NCBI RefSeq assembly: GCF_016658545.1
Contig: NZ_JACVZC010000016.1
Span: 1-64,000, forward strand
DNA length: 64,000 nucleotides
Reading direction: 5' to 3'
Origin: Pseudomonas sp. S37
GTDB lineage: Bacteria; Pseudomonadota; Gammaproteobacteria; Pseudomonadales; Pseudomonadaceae
This document shows, in pieces, positions 18,604 to 27,261 of the stretch (the stretch's first letter is position 1; every line of letters begins with the position of its first letter). The translations under genes were made by a program, and so were the position numbers. Below the pieces are notes generated by a model that was given only the letters and a program-made list of their open reading frames with translations, was not told the DNA's origin and searched no databases.

Positions 18604-19559
18604 TGCAGGTTGGCCGGCCAGTCCACCTCAGCCGTGCGCACGTAGCCGGCACCGGGCATGCCCGGCTTGGCCTGCGGCACGGCGCCGGGGTCGCTCAGGC
18701 GCAGTTTCACCCGGAACACCAGTTTCTGCCGTTCGTCGCGGGTTTCCACCTGTTTCGGGGTGAACTGGGCCTTGGCTGCGACAAACGCCACCTTGGCCGG
18801 CAGGGCGCGGTCGGGCAGGGCGTCGAGCACGATGCGCGCCTGGTCGCCCACGGTCAGCCGGCCACTGGTGGAGGCCGGCAGGTACAGGTTCATGTACTGG
18901 TCGCCGGGGTCGATCAGCATCAGCACGCGGCCGCCGGCGCCCAGCACTTCGCCGGGCTCGGCCAGGCGCAGCTGGATGATGCCGTCGATTGGTGCGCGCA
19001 GGCTGCTGTCGTCGATTTCACTGGTGAGCTGGGCCACCTGGGCTTCGGCAGCGCCGATGGCGGCCTTGATCGCTGCCAGTTGGGCACGGGCGGCGACCAC
19101 GGCGGCGTTGGCCGTGTCGAAACGCGCCTGCTGTTGGTCGAGCAACTGTTGGCTGGCATATTTGCGCTGGAAGATTTCGCGTACGCGCTTGAGTTCCTGG
19201 CTGGCCAGCAGCAATTCGCTCTGGCGCAGCTGCACACTGGCCTGGGCGGCGGCGTAGTTCTGCTGGGCGCGCAGCACTTCGGCCTCGGCCTGGTTGCGCT
19301 GGGCTTCCATGGTGCGGGTGTCGATGCGTGCCAGCAACTGGCCGCGGGCGACCTTGTCGCCTTCATCGACCAGCACTTCGGCCAGGCGGCCGGGGACCTT
19401 GCTGGCGATCTGCACTTCGGTGGCTTCGAGCCGGCCGTTGCCCATGCTCAGGCCTTCGGGCAGCTGGTCGTGGAGCGACTTCCAGTACCCCAGCCCACCG
19501 GCTGCAGCCAGCAGCAGGAGCAAAGCGGTGGCGAAGATTCTGGGGGCGTATCGGTTCAT
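18600..19559 (-). CDS. HlyD-family membrane fusion protein, YhiI-like
   Basis: The 319-residue protein has a single N-terminal membrane anchor (about 8-24), a lipoyl half-motif (LEATEVQIASKVPGRLAEVL), a long coiled-coil hairpin (about 75-165) and the second half-motif with barrel domain (SSLRAPIDGIIQLR). It would link the RbbA/YhhJ inner-membrane exporter to an outer-membrane channel such as TolC, which is not encoded here. It is the first gene of the operon; the 297-base upstream gap holds REPs and the promoter. Confidence 0.9.
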   Translation of the reverse strand: MNRYAPRIFATALLLLLAAAGGLGYWKSLHDQLPEGLSMGNGRLEATEVQIASKVPGRLAEVLVDEGDKVARGQLLARIDTRTMEAQRNQAEAEVLRAQQNYAAAQASVQLRQSELLLASQELKRVREIFQRKYASQQLLDQQQARFDTANAAVVAARAQLAAIKAAIGAAEAQVAQLTSEIDDSSLRAPIDGIIQLRLAEPGEVLGAGGRVLMLIDPGDQYMNLYLPASTSGRLTVGDQARIVLDALPDRALPAKVAFVAAKAQFTPKQVETRDERQKLVFRVKLRLSDPGAVPQAKPGMPGAGYVRTAEVDWPANLQ

Positions 19560-19647
19560 CGTTTCGCATCCTTGCGGTCATGCACACTGCATCATGGCCT
19601 GCGGCCATGCGCGGCGTGTTGATATCAATCAAAGGCCTCTCACTTCC

Positions 19648-19795
19648 TTGTAGGAGCGGCTTCAGCCGCGAAGCATGCGACGCGGCGTATGGCACCGGCG
19701 TTGCCGGTGTTCGCGGCTAAAGCCGCTCCTACAGGGGGCCGCGTGAGCCCGAAGGCTGTGGGGTCCATGTAGGAGCGGGTTTACCCGCGAAGCAG
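19648..19795. repeat. Three REP units upstream of the exporter operon
   Basis: An inverted pair with the variant core gcggctaaagccgc (about 19648-19680 and 19708-19736), then a single unit with the cgggtttacccgcg core (19768-19795). The variant arm aaagccgctcc differs from the acccgctcc arm of most other copies. Confidence 0.85.
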
Positions 19796-19856
19796 CCGAC
19801 GCGGTACAGGGATTGGGGCCAAGTTCCAAAAGCAAACTCAGACCTTAGCCGCAGTT

Positions 19857-20306
19857 TCAGCGCAACGCGACAATCACCGCCCATTGCTCGGGCGTAACCG
19901 GCATCACCGACAGGCGGCTGCCTTTCTGTACCAGCGGCAGGTCGGCCAAGCCCGCCTGCTGCTTCAGCCAGCCCAGTTCCAGCACCCGCGGCAAGGTTTG
20001 CACATGGGCCACATCCACCGCACTCCACGGGTTCTTCTCGGCTGTGGCCTTGGCATCGTAATAGTGGCTCTGCGGGTCCAGCGCGGTCGGGTCGGGGTAG
20101 GCCGCGCGGGTGATCCGGGCAATGCCGGCAATGCCCGGCTGCGGGCAGCTGGAGTGGTAGAAGAAGAACTCGTCACCCACACTCATGGCGCGCAGGAAAT
20201 TGCGCGCCTGATAGTTGCGCACGCCGTCCCAGCGCGCCTCGCCCAGGCGGCCGAGGGCTTCGATGGAGAGCTCGTCGGGCTCGGATTTCATCAGCCAGTA
20301 GGCCAT
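19857..20306 (-). CDS. EVE domain protein
   Basis: This 149-residue protein is a complete EVE domain, related to PUA/YTH folds that bind modified nucleic-acid bases. Typical segments are MAYWLMKSEPDELSIE at the start, RNYQARNFLRAMSVGDEFFFYHS (40-62) and GIAGIARITRAAYPDPTALDP. ATG at 20306 has AGGAG 9 bases upstream, and the frame upstream is non-coding. It appears monocistronic, divergent from a small membrane-protein gene. The biological role of stand-alone EVE proteins is not settled; a base-modification reader is the usual inference. Confidence 0.9.
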   Translation of the reverse strand: MAYWLMKSEPDELSIEALGRLGEARWDGVRNYQARNFLRAMSVGDEFFFYHSSCPQPGIAGIARITRAAYPDPTALDPQSHYYDAKATAEKNPWSAVDVAHVQTLPRVLELGWLKQQAGLADLPLVQKGSRLSVMPVTPEQWAVIVALR

Positions 20307-20485
20307 GCATGCTGCTCCTGAAAAGGTTTGAAATAACCTGTTGCACGAAACCGACAGCCGGTTGGCGTCAAGGTTTGCTTGCAGACGCAGGTTGTCGGAA
20401 AATGCGCCCCGTTTAACGCGCGATGCTCCGGCGGTACCCAGAAAGTCGCCGAGCACTGAACAGTTTGCCTGGGGGGCAATCTTCG

Positions 20486-20638
20486 ATGAATCAACGTAAA
20501 AAGCCGGATCTGCTGTGGATCCTGGTGTTCATTTTTGGCCTGGGTGTGGTCACTACCGGTTATGCGCAAGGGTTCTGGGAGCGCAAGCTGGACAACGCCT
20601 ATCAGATGCCGGTCGAGGCCAGCCAGCCACAACGTTGA
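20486..20638 (+). CDS. Small single-pass membrane protein, unknown function
   Basis: A 50-residue product with a positively charged N-terminus (MNQRKKPD), one transmembrane segment (LLWILVFIFGLGVVTTGYA, about 9-27) and a short tail (FWERKLDNAYQMPVE). ATG at 20486 follows a G-rich run (ggggggc). I recall similar short frames next to the EVE gene in other pseudomonads, but no function is known to me. It converges on the cyclo-ligase gene with an 18-base gap. Confidence 0.7.
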   Translation: MNQRKKPDLLWILVFIFGLGVVTTGYAQGFWERKLDNAYQMPVEASQPQR

Positions 20639-20656
20639 TGCCCCCGCTGGCGCCGC

Positions 20657-21265
20657 TCAACGCGGCGCCAGGTACCAGTCACGGTCCGAGACCGTGCCCT
20701 GCAGCGGTACATCCCAACTGGCCTGGGCCAGCCGCTCGACCTTCTGGCACTCATGCGCCAGCCCCAGCAGCAACGGTTTTTTCCAGGTTTGCCGACGCGC
20801 CTGGTAGGCCAGGCTGCGGTCATAGAAGCCTCCGCCCATTCCCAGGCGGCCACCCACTTCGTCAAAACCGACCAATGGCAGCAAGATCAGGTCCAGCGCC
20901 CAGATCGGCCGTTGGCGCTTGCGCTCGGTCACCGGCTCGGGAATGCGGAAGCGGTTGGGCCTGAGCTTTTCACCCTGCTCGAAACGCTGGAACACCATGC
21001 GCGTGCGCGGCCAGGCATGCAGCACTGGCAGGTAGGTGCGTTTACCGCGGCGCTGGGCTTCGCGCATCAACAGGCAAGGGTCGATTTCGCCGTCATTGGG
21101 CAAGTACAGGGCAATGTGCCGGGCGCGGCGGAACAACGGATGCTGCGCCAGCTGGCGGTACAGGCCAAGGGTGGCCTGGCGTTGCTGGGCAGGGGTAAGG
21201 GCGCGGCGGGCATTGCGAAGCAAGCGGCGAAGCTGAGGGCGGGTTAGCGGTGCAGTGTCGGTCAT
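20657..21265 (-). CDS. fau: 5-formyltetrahydrofolate cyclo-ligase
   Basis: The enzyme converts 5-formyl-THF to 5,10-methenyl-THF with ATP. The 202-residue protein shows LYLPNDGEID near residue 54 (substrate binding), DLILLPLVGFDEVGGRLGMGGGFYDR (split over about 125-150; the GMGGGFYDR loop binds ATP). ATG at 21265 gives the normal length. It lies just downstream of the 6S RNA gene on the same strand, the conserved ssrS-ygfA order of gammaproteobacteria, so it may be partly transcribed from the 6S promoter despite the intervening terminator. Confidence 0.95.
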   Translation of the reverse strand: MTDTAPLTRPQLRRLLRNARRALTPAQQRQATLGLYRQLAQHPLFRRARHIALYLPNDGEIDPCLLMREAQRRGKRTYLPVLHAWPRTRMVFQRFEQGEKLRPNRFRIPEPVTERKRQRPIWALDLILLPLVGFDEVGGRLGMGGGFYDRSLAYQARRQTWKKPLLLGLAHECQKVERLAQASWDVPLQGTVSDRDWYLAPR

Positions 21266-21308
21266 GGCACGGGCATCCCGGAAGTAGTGGCCGCATTGAA
21301 GGGCGGCC

Positions 21309-21338
21309 AAAACGAAAATGCCCGCCACAGGGGCGGGC
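21309..21338 (-). terminator. Terminator after 6S RNA
   Basis: On the minus strand, the stem gcccgcc / ggcgggc is followed by attttcgtttt. It lies directly beyond the 6S RNA 3' end and upstream of the cyclo-ligase start. Confidence 0.8.
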
Positions 21339-21346
21339 AAGAAATT

Positions 21347-21526
21347 CAGGCTCCCCGATAAGACCGCTATCGGTGTAGCCCTTGAACCCGAAAGTTCAAG
21401 GTGGAGATTGCAGGGGGCGTTAAGGCTTTCCGTCGGGCGGACATGCACACCGGCCCCAGCGTGCAACCCCCGTGGTTGTGCGTATCGGCTCAGGGACATA
21501 ACCGACTGGCGCATCCCCCAGGGAGT
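21347..21526 (-). ncRNA. ssrS: 6S RNA
   Basis: 6S RNA mimics an open promoter and sequesters the sigma-70 RNA polymerase in stationary phase. The roughly 180-base region between zapA and the cyclo-ligase gene has the gammaproteobacterial 6S position. Read on the minus strand it starts ctccctggggg and ends close to cggggagcctg, so the ends can pair as the closing stem. Internal segments (gtcggttatgtccctgagccgat, split by structure; ggaaagccttaa; caccttgaactttcgggttcaagg) match what I recall of Pseudomonas 6S RNA. Exact ends are estimated from the closing stem. Confidence 0.92.
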
Positions 21527-21544
21527 GGCGCCAGTATACCAATC

Positions 21545-21865
21545 TCAGCCGATTTTGGTATCCGTGTCGTCGGACAAAGCCTTGTCTACCCGATCCAGCA
21601 GGTCGCGCACCTGTTCACGGTTGGTGCTGCTGACCGGCGCATCGCTGCGTTCTTCCTGGCGATGGAGCATTTCGTGGGTAATGTTCAACGCGGCCATGAC
21701 TGCAATGCGGTCGGCGCCGATCACCTTGCCGCTGCTGCGGATCTCGCGCATCTTGCTGTCCAGGTAGCGCGCGGCGCTGACCAGGTTGTTGCGCTCTTCC
21801 GGCGGGCAGATGATCGAGTATTCCTTGTCGAGAATCTGCACGGTGACGCTATTGCTTGAACTCAT
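21545..21865 (-). CDS. zapA: Cell division protein ZapA
   Basis: ZapA is a small FtsZ-binding protein that promotes Z-ring bundling. The 106-residue protein has the N-terminal globular domain (VTVQILDKEYSIICPPEE) and a C-terminal coiled coil (about 55-100). ATG at 21865 has GGAG about 9 bases upstream and overlaps the stop of the upstream small coiled-coil gene by 4 bases (ATGA). 6S RNA follows about 19 bases downstream, as is usual in gammaproteobacteria. Confidence 0.93.
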   Translation of the reverse strand: MSSSNSVTVQILDKEYSIICPPEERNNLVSAARYLDSKMREIRSSGKVIGADRIAVMAALNITHEMLHRQEERSDAPVSSTNREQVRDLLDRVDKALSDDTDTKIG

Positions 21866-22080
21866 GAGTCTTGCTCCAGAGCCTTGAGGCGTATGATCAT
21901 CGACTCGACCTTGCGCTTGGCGATCTCGTTTTTTTCGATGAGGTGGGCGCGCTCTTCGCGCCAGGACTTTTCCTGAGCTACTAGGAGTGCATTTTGCCGT
22001 TTTAGTTGCTCGACGCGGTCGATCAGCAACTCGAAACGGCTCATCAGTGCCTGCAGGTCGTTCTCTTGCGTGGGTTGCAC
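21862..22080 (-). CDS. ZapB-like coiled-coil protein (TIGR02449 family)
   Basis: A 72-residue protein that is almost entirely coiled coil, with heptad-like leucines (LMSRFELLIDRVEQLKRQN; LIEKNEIAKRKVESMIIRLKAL). It starts with GTG at 22080 after CGGAGCGA. Translational coupling to zapA suggests a cell-division role, similar to ZapB; TIGR02449 is my recollection of the family. Divergent from the ygfB operon. Confidence 0.85.
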   Translation of the reverse strand: MQPTQENDLQALMSRFELLIDRVEQLKRQNALLVAQEKSWREERAHLIEKNEIAKRKVESMIIRLKALEQDS

Positions 22081-22225
22081 TCGATTCGCTCCGTCGTTCA
22101 GTCACCTGGCGATGATGCCTCTCCCTGGGCGGCGACGGCCAGTGCCGATGGTCTTGGCGCGCCTGCCGGTGCTAGGATACAAGGTCTCCATTCTAGTCAT
22201 TGCGCCGTCTGGCGCCTAGCTGCCC

Positions 22226-22780
22226 ATGCCCAATACCCAATCGCCCTACATCGCTTTCGCCATGCTGCTTTCGAGCAATGGCCACCCTGTCACCCCGGCC
22301 GAACTGCACGGCCTGCTGATCGGCCGCAGCTGCGCCGGTGCCGGTTTTGACGCCGATGCCTGGCTGGCCGACGCCGCCCAACTGCTGGAAACCGAGCCCG
22401 GTGACACCGTGCGCAACGCCCTGATTGGCCTGCAGGAAATGGTCAAGGGTGAACTCACCAGCGACGACATGGCCATTGTCCTGCTGCTGCCTTCCGACGA
22501 CGCTGCACTGACCGACCGCGCCACCGCGCTGGGCCAGTGGTGCCAGGGCTTCATCACCGGTTTCGGCCTGAACGCCGGCGGCAAGGACTTGTCCGACGAG
22601 GCCAAGGAAGTGCTGCAGGACCTGGTGGCCATTTCCCAGGTGCAGGAAGCCCTTGAAGAGTCCGAGGACGGCGAGAGCGACTACATGGAAGTCATGGAAT
22701 ACCTGCGCGTGGCGCCACTGCTGTTGTTCTCCGAGCTGGCCAAGCCGGCTGCGCCCGCGCCCAAGCCATCGCTGCACTGA
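22226..22780 (+). CDS. ygfB: YgfB/YecA (UPF0149) family protein
   Basis: The 184-residue protein has the all-helical UPF0149 fold, with segments [19 protein letters not shown] (25-43) and [15 protein letters not shown] around 106-120. In P. aeruginosa YgfB has been reported to modulate AlpA-dependent ampDh3 expression; that role is not shown by this sequence. ATG at 22226 is the family start, with a poor ribosome-binding site. It opens the operon ygfB-pepP-ubiH-DUF4442-ubiI, the same order as in other gammaproteobacteria. Confidence 0.92.
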   Translation: MPNTQSPYIAFAMLLSSNGHPVTPAELHGLLIGRSCAGAGFDADAWLADAAQLLETEPGDTVRNALIGLQEMVKGELTSDDMAIVLLLPSDDAALTDRATALGQWCQGFITGFGLNAGGKDLSDEAKEVLQDLVAISQVQEALEESEDGESDYMEVMEYLRVAPLLLFSELAKPAAPAPKPSLH

Positions 22781-22801
22781 TCAACCAGGGGTAGTCTGCC
22801 C

Positions 22802-24136
22802 ATGAGCCACATTCCCAAGGCCGAGTATGCCCGGCGGCGCAAGGCGCTGATGGCGCAGATGGTCCCCAACAGCATCGCCATCCTGCCCGCCGCTGCGGTT
22901 GCCATCCGCAACCGCGACGTCGAGCACGTGTACCGCCAGGACAGCGACTTTCAGTACCTCAGCGGCTTCCCCGAGCCGGAGGCGGTGATTGCCCTGATTC
23001 CCGGGCGCGAGCATGGCGAGTACGTGCTGTTCTGCCGTGAACGCAACCCCGAACGCGAGCTGTGGGACGGCCTGCGTGCCGGGCAAGAAGGCGCGGTGCG
23101 CGATTTTGGCGCCGACGATGCCTTCCCCATCACCGATATCGACGAGATCCTGCCGGGCCTGATCGAAGGCCGCGAGCGGGTGTACAGCGCCATGGGCAGC
23201 AACCCCGAGTTCGACCGCCGGCTGATGGACTGGATCAACGTCATCCGCTCCAAGGCCCGGCTGGGCGCCCAGCCGCCGAACGAATTCGTTGCGCTGGATC
23301 ACCTGCTGCACGACATGCGCCTGTATAAATCGGCAGCGGAAGTGAAGGTGATGCGCGCGGCGGCGGATATTTCGGCGCGGGCCCATGTACGGGCCATGCA
23401 GGCCTGCCGGGCCGGGCTGCACGAGTACAGCCTGGAAGCCGAGCTGGACTACGAATTCCGCAAGGGCGGGGCGAAGATGCCGGCCTACGGCTCGATCGTC
23501 GCGGCCGGTCGCAATGGCTGCATCCTGCATTACCAGCAGAACGATGCACCGCTCAAGGATGGCGACCTGGTGCTGATCGACGCGGGCTGCGAAATCGATT
23601 GCTACGCCAGTGACATCACCCGCACCTTCCCGGTCAGCGGGCGATTTTCGCCCGAGCAGAAGGCCATCTACGAGTTGGTGCTCAAGGCGCAGGCGGCGGC
23701 GTTTGCCGAAATCGCCCCTGGCAAGCACTGGAACCACGCCCACGAGGCGACCCTGCGGGTGATTACCGCGGGCCTGGTGGACCTGGGCCTGCTGCAAGGC
23801 GATGTGCAGGCGCTGATCGACAGCGAGGCCTATCGCGCCTTCTACATGCACCGTGCCGGCCACTGGCTGGGCATGGATGTGCATGATGTAGGCGATTACA
23901 AGGTGGGCGGCGAGTGGCGGGTGCTGGAACCCGGCATGGCGCTGACCGTCGAACCGGGTATCTACATTGGCGCCGACAACCAGGCCGTGGCCAAGAAGTG
24001 GCGCGGCATCGGGGTAAGGATCGAGGACGACGTGGTAGTGACCAGGCAAGGTTGTGAAATCCTGACTTCGGGCGTGCCACGCACGGTCGCCGAGATCGAG
24101 GCGCTGATGCAGGCCGCCCGCAAGGACGCCGCATGA
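22802..24136 (+). CDS. pepP: Xaa-Pro aminopeptidase P
   Basis: PepP releases N-terminal residues followed by proline. The 444-residue protein is the normal length and has the N-terminal creatinase-like domain (about 1-175) and the C-terminal pita-bread metallopeptidase domain. Di-manganese ligands are visible in LIDAGCEIDCYASDITRTF (two Asp), HRAGHWLGMDVHD (His), TVEPGIYI (Glu) and GVRIEDDVVV (Glu). ATG at 22802 lies 21 bases beyond ygfB; the stop overlaps ubiH by 4 bases. Confidence 0.96.
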   Translation: MSHIPKAEYARRRKALMAQMVPNSIAILPAAAVAIRNRDVEHVYRQDSDFQYLSGFPEPEAVIALIPGREHGEYVLFCRERNPERELWDGLRAGQEGAVRDFGADDAFPITDIDEILPGLIEGRERVYSAMGSNPEFDRRLMDWINVIRSKARLGAQPPNEFVALDHLLHDMRLYKSAAEVKVMRAAADISARAHVRAMQACRAGLHEYSLEAELDYEFRKGGAKMPAYGSIVAAGRNGCILHYQQNDAPLKDGDLVLIDAGCEIDCYASDITRTFPVSGRFSPEQKAIYELVLKAQAAAFAEIAPGKHWNHAHEATLRVITAGLVDLGLLQGDVQALIDSEAYRAFYMHRAGHWLGMDVHDVGDYKVGGEWRVLEPGMALTVEPGIYIGADNQAVAKKWRGIGVRIEDDVVVTRQGCEILTSGVPRTVAEIEALMQAARKDAA

Positions 24137-25332
24137 ACCGGGTAAACCTGGCGATCATCGGCGGTGGCCTGGTCGGTGCAAGCCTGGCCTTGGCCCTGCA
24201 GGCCGGGGCCAAGGCGCGAGGCTGGAAGATCCTGCTGATCGAGCCGTTCGCCCCCGGCGACAGCTTCCAGCCCAGCTACGATGCGCGCTCATCGGCGTTG
24301 TCGTTCGGCACCCAGCAGATCTACCAGCACCTGGGCCTGTGGCAGGCCATTGGCCGCCGCGCCGAGCCGATCCGGCAGATTCACGTGTCCGACCGTGGCC
24401 GCTTTGGCGCCACCCGCCTGGATGCCATGGAAGAAGGCGTGCCGGCACTGGGCTACGTGGTGGAGAACGCCTGGCTCGGTCAGTGCCTGTGGCAAGGGCT
24501 GGACAGCGAAGTGGTGAGCTGGCGCTGCCCGGCGGAAGTCACCTCGATGCAGGCCATCGAAGGTGGCTACCAGTTGCGCCTGAACGACGACACCCAGCTG
24601 GTGTGCGACCTGGCGGTACTGGCCGACGGTGGCCGCTCCGGCCTGCGCGAGCAGCTGGGCATCCATGTGCGCCACACGCCTTACCAGCAGAGTGCGTTGA
24701 TCGCCAACATCACCCCGGGCGAGGCCCACGGTGGCCAGGCTTTCGAGCGCTTCACCGAAGAAGGCCCGATGGCCCTGCTGCCGTTGCCGGATAACCGCTG
24801 TGCACTGGTGTGGACCCGGCAGGGCATGGACGCACGGCGCCTGGCCGACATCGATGAGCGCAGCTTCCTGCGCGAGTTGCAGGGCGTGTTCGGCTACCGC
24901 CTCGGCGCGCTGCGCCAGGTGGGCGCACGGCACCTCTACCCGCTGTCGCTGATCGAGGCCCAAGAGCAGGTGCGGCCGCACCTGGTGGTACTGGGCAACG
25001 CTGCACACAGCCTGCACCCCATCGCCGGCCAGGGTTTCAACCTGTCGTTGCGTGACGTGCAAGCCCTGGCCGAGGCGCTGCTGGCCGGCCCGCAGCAGCC
25101 TGGCGACCTGGCCACCTTGTTGGCCTATCACCAGCGTCAGCGCCTGGACCAGGCGATGACCATCGGCTTCTCCGACCAGGTTACCCGCCTGTTCGGCAGC
25201 AACCAGCCGTTGCTGGCTGCCGGGCGCAACCTCGGCCTGCTCGGGCTCGACCTGCTGCCACCGGCAAAAAGCTGGTTCGCCCGCCAGGCCATGGGCCTGG
25301 GCACCCGCCCCGATCCGCGGGGCCAGGCATGA
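24133..25332 (+). CDS. ubiH: 2-octaprenyl-6-methoxyphenol hydroxylase UbiH
   Basis: UbiH is an FAD monooxygenase of aerobic ubiquinone synthesis. The 399-residue protein has the N-terminal dinucleotide motif AIIGGGLVGASLALAL (8-23), the YDARSSALS segment near 50, and the C-terminal FAD motif LGNAAHSLHPIAGQGFNL, with the GN variant typical of UbiH. The start overlaps pepP (ATGA), and the stop overlaps the DUF4442 gene, so translation is coupled through the operon. Confidence 0.95.
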   Translation: MNRVNLAIIGGGLVGASLALALQAGAKARGWKILLIEPFAPGDSFQPSYDARSSALSFGTQQIYQHLGLWQAIGRRAEPIRQIHVSDRGRFGATRLDAMEEGVPALGYVVENAWLGQCLWQGLDSEVVSWRCPAEVTSMQAIEGGYQLRLNDDTQLVCDLAVLADGGRSGLREQLGIHVRHTPYQQSALIANITPGEAHGGQAFERFTEEGPMALLPLPDNRCALVWTRQGMDARRLADIDERSFLRELQGVFGYRLGALRQVGARHLYPLSLIEAQEQVRPHLVVLGNAAHSLHPIAGQGFNLSLRDVQALAEALLAGPQQPGDLATLLAYHQRQRLDQAMTIGFSDQVTRLFGSNQPLLAAGRNLGLLGLDLLPPAKSWFARQAMGLGTRPDPRGQA

Positions 25333-25811
25333 GCAACCCGCGTAAACTGGCGCGCCGGGCGCGCATGCTGCGCTGGCTGCTGAACCTCTACCCACCGTAC
25401 CTGGGTGCGGGTATTCGCGTGCAGCACATCAGCCCGGACCTGCGCAGCGTCAAGGTAGCGATGAAGCTGACGCGCTGGAACCGCAACTACGTCGGTACCC
25501 AGTTCGGTGGCAGCCTGTATGCCATGACCGACCCGTTCTACATGCTGCTGCTGATCGAGCAGCTGGGGCGCGACTACATCGTCTGGGACAAGGCCGCCAG
25601 CATCGATTTCATCTCGCCGGGCAAAGGCCCGGTGTATGCCGAATTCCACGTCGATGACGCGCTGCTGGACGATATTCGCCAGCAGACCGCTACCGGCAAG
25701 AAGTGCCTGCCGCGTTTGCAGGTCGATATCCGCGACGGTGCCGGCGAGCTGGTGGCGCGGGTCGATAAAACCCTATACGTGCGGCTCAAGCCGCAAGCGA
25801 GGCTGGCGTAA
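25329..25811 (+). CDS. DUF4442 hotdog-fold protein, probable thioesterase
   Basis: The 160-residue protein has the hotdog (PaaI/YiiD-like) fold pattern: RNYVGTQFGGSLYAMTDPF around residue 56-75 and VWDKAASIDFISPGKGPVYAEF, typical of DUF4442. It sits between ubiH and ubiI, overlapping ubiH by 4 bases and leaving only 3 bases to ubiI, so it is co-expressed with two ubiquinone hydroxylases. A role in acyl-thioester handling is inferred from fold; a direct ubiquinone role has not been shown to my knowledge. Confidence 0.85.
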   Translation: MSNPRKLARRARMLRWLLNLYPPYLGAGIRVQHISPDLRSVKVAMKLTRWNRNYVGTQFGGSLYAMTDPFYMLLLIEQLGRDYIVWDKAASIDFISPGKGPVYAEFHVDDALLDDIRQQTATGKKCLPRLQVDIRDGAGELVARVDKTLYVRLKPQARLA

Positions 25812-25814
25812 GGC

Positions 25815-27038
25815 ATGGAAATGCGCGCAGATCTGTTGATTGTCGGTGCCGGTATGGTCGGCAGCGCCCTGGCCCTGGCGTTGCGCCACAGTGGCCTGCA
25901 AATCCTCTTGCTCGACGGCGGCCCGCTGACGGTCAAACCGTTCGATGCCCAGGCCCCGTTCGAGCCGCGTGTCAGCGCGCTGTCGGCGGCCAGCCAGCGC
26001 ATCCTTGAGCGCCTTGGCGCCTGGGATGGCATTGCCCAACGGCGTGCCACGCCGTACTCGGACATGCAGGTGTGGGATGGCAGCGGCACCGGCCAGATTC
26101 ATTTCTCGGCCGCCAGCGTGCATGCCAAGGCGCTTGGCCATATCGTCGAGAACCGGGTGGTGCAGGACGGCCTGCTGGAGCGCCTGCACGACAGCGACAT
26201 CGGCCTGCTGCCCAATGCCCGGCTGGAGCAGTTGCGCCGCTCTGGCGATGAGTGGCTGCTGACCCTGGCCGATGGCCGGCAATTGCGCGCGCCGCTGGTG
26301 ATCGCTGCCGATGGCGCCAATTCGGCAGTGCGGCGCCTGGCCGGTTGCGAAACCCGCGAGTGGGATTACCTGCACCATGCCATCGTCACCAGCGTGCGCT
26401 GCAGCGCCGGGCACCAGGCCACGGCCTGGCAGCGCTTCACCGATGAAGGGCCCTTGGCGTTCCTGCCGTTGACCCGCGATGGCCAGCAAGACTGGTGCTC
26501 GATCGTGTGGTCGACCACCCCGGAGCATGCCGAGCAGCTGATGGCGCTGGACGAAGCGGCCTTCCTGCAGGCCCTGGAGCGGGCCTTCGAGGGGCGCCTG
26601 GGCGATGTACTGCAGGCCGACCCGCGGGTGTGCGTACCGCTGCGCCAGCGCCACGCCAAGCGTTATGTGGATGAAGGCCTGGCGCTGATCGGTGATGCGG
26701 CGCACACCATTCACCCGCTGGCCGGGCAGGGCGTGAACCTGGGCTTTCTCGATGCCGCGGTGTTGGCCGAGGTGCTGGTCAAGGCCTGCGAGCGTGGCGA
26801 ACGGCTGGCGGATGTGAAGGTGCTGAGCCGTTACGAGCGGCGGCGCATGCCGCATAACCTGGCATTGATGGCGGCGATGGAAGGGTTTGAGCGGTTGTTC
26901 CAGGCCAATCCGTTGCCGTTGCGCTGGCTGCGTAACAGCGGGTTGAAGCTGGTGGAGCAGATGCCTGAGGCCAAGGCGCTGTTTGTGCGCCAGGCGTTAG
27001 GGTTGAGCGGCGACCTGCCGGAGCTGGCCAAGGCTTGA
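25815..27038 (+). CDS. ubiI: Ubiquinone hydroxylase UbiI/VisC-type FAD monooxygenase
   Basis: The 407-residue protein is a paralogue of the upstream UbiH, with LLIVGAGMVGSALALAL (6-22), EPRVSALSAASQRIL, and the FAD motif IGDAAHTIHPLAGQGVNLG near 296. The GD form and overall sequence fit UbiI (C5 hydroxylation of 2-octaprenylphenol) rather than UbiH. ATG at 25815 is 3 bases after the DUF4442 stop. It is the last gene of the operon; a REP pair follows directly. Confidence 0.93.
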   Translation: MEMRADLLIVGAGMVGSALALALRHSGLQILLLDGGPLTVKPFDAQAPFEPRVSALSAASQRILERLGAWDGIAQRRATPYSDMQVWDGSGTGQIHFSAASVHAKALGHIVENRVVQDGLLERLHDSDIGLLPNARLEQLRRSGDEWLLTLADGRQLRAPLVIAADGANSAVRRLAGCETREWDYLHHAIVTSVRCSAGHQATAWQRFTDEGPLAFLPLTRDGQQDWCSIVWSTTPEHAEQLMALDEAAFLQALERAFEGRLGDVLQADPRVCVPLRQRHAKRYVDEGLALIGDAAHTIHPLAGQGVNLGFLDAAVLAEVLVKACERGERLADVKVLSRYERRRMPHNLALMAAMEGFERLFQANPLPLRWLRNSGLKLVEQMPEAKALFVRQALGLSGDLPELAKA

Positions 27039-27045
27039 GATCGTT

Positions 27046-27168
27046 GGGGCCGCTTTGCGGCCCATCGCGACACAAGGCCGCTCCTACACCAAGACCCCAC
27101 ATGGTCGGTGGCCTGCGCGGTCCCCTGTAGGAGCGGCCTTGCGTCGCGATGGGCTGCGCAGCAGCCCC
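27046..27168. repeat. REP inverted pair after ubiI
   Basis: Units of the gcgacacaaggccgctcc family at about 27046-27095 and 27123-27168, in opposite orientation, including the outer hairpins ggggccgctttgcggccc and gggctgcgcagcagcccc. Begins about 8 bases after the ubiI stop. Confidence 0.88.
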
Positions 27169-27261
27169 CCGCTGCAACATCCGGTAACGGCTAGGTAGAT
27201 GAGCCAGAAAATGGGATTCACTACCATTTGCACCTCTCAAACGATCCGAGGAGTGCTTTCC

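Noticed and set aside
27209-27229. Possible Fur box (aaatgg-N9-ccattt) before the iron binding protein
   Set aside because: Only a 6-base inverted repeat with wrong spacing; it does not match the 19-base Fur consensus well enough to call.
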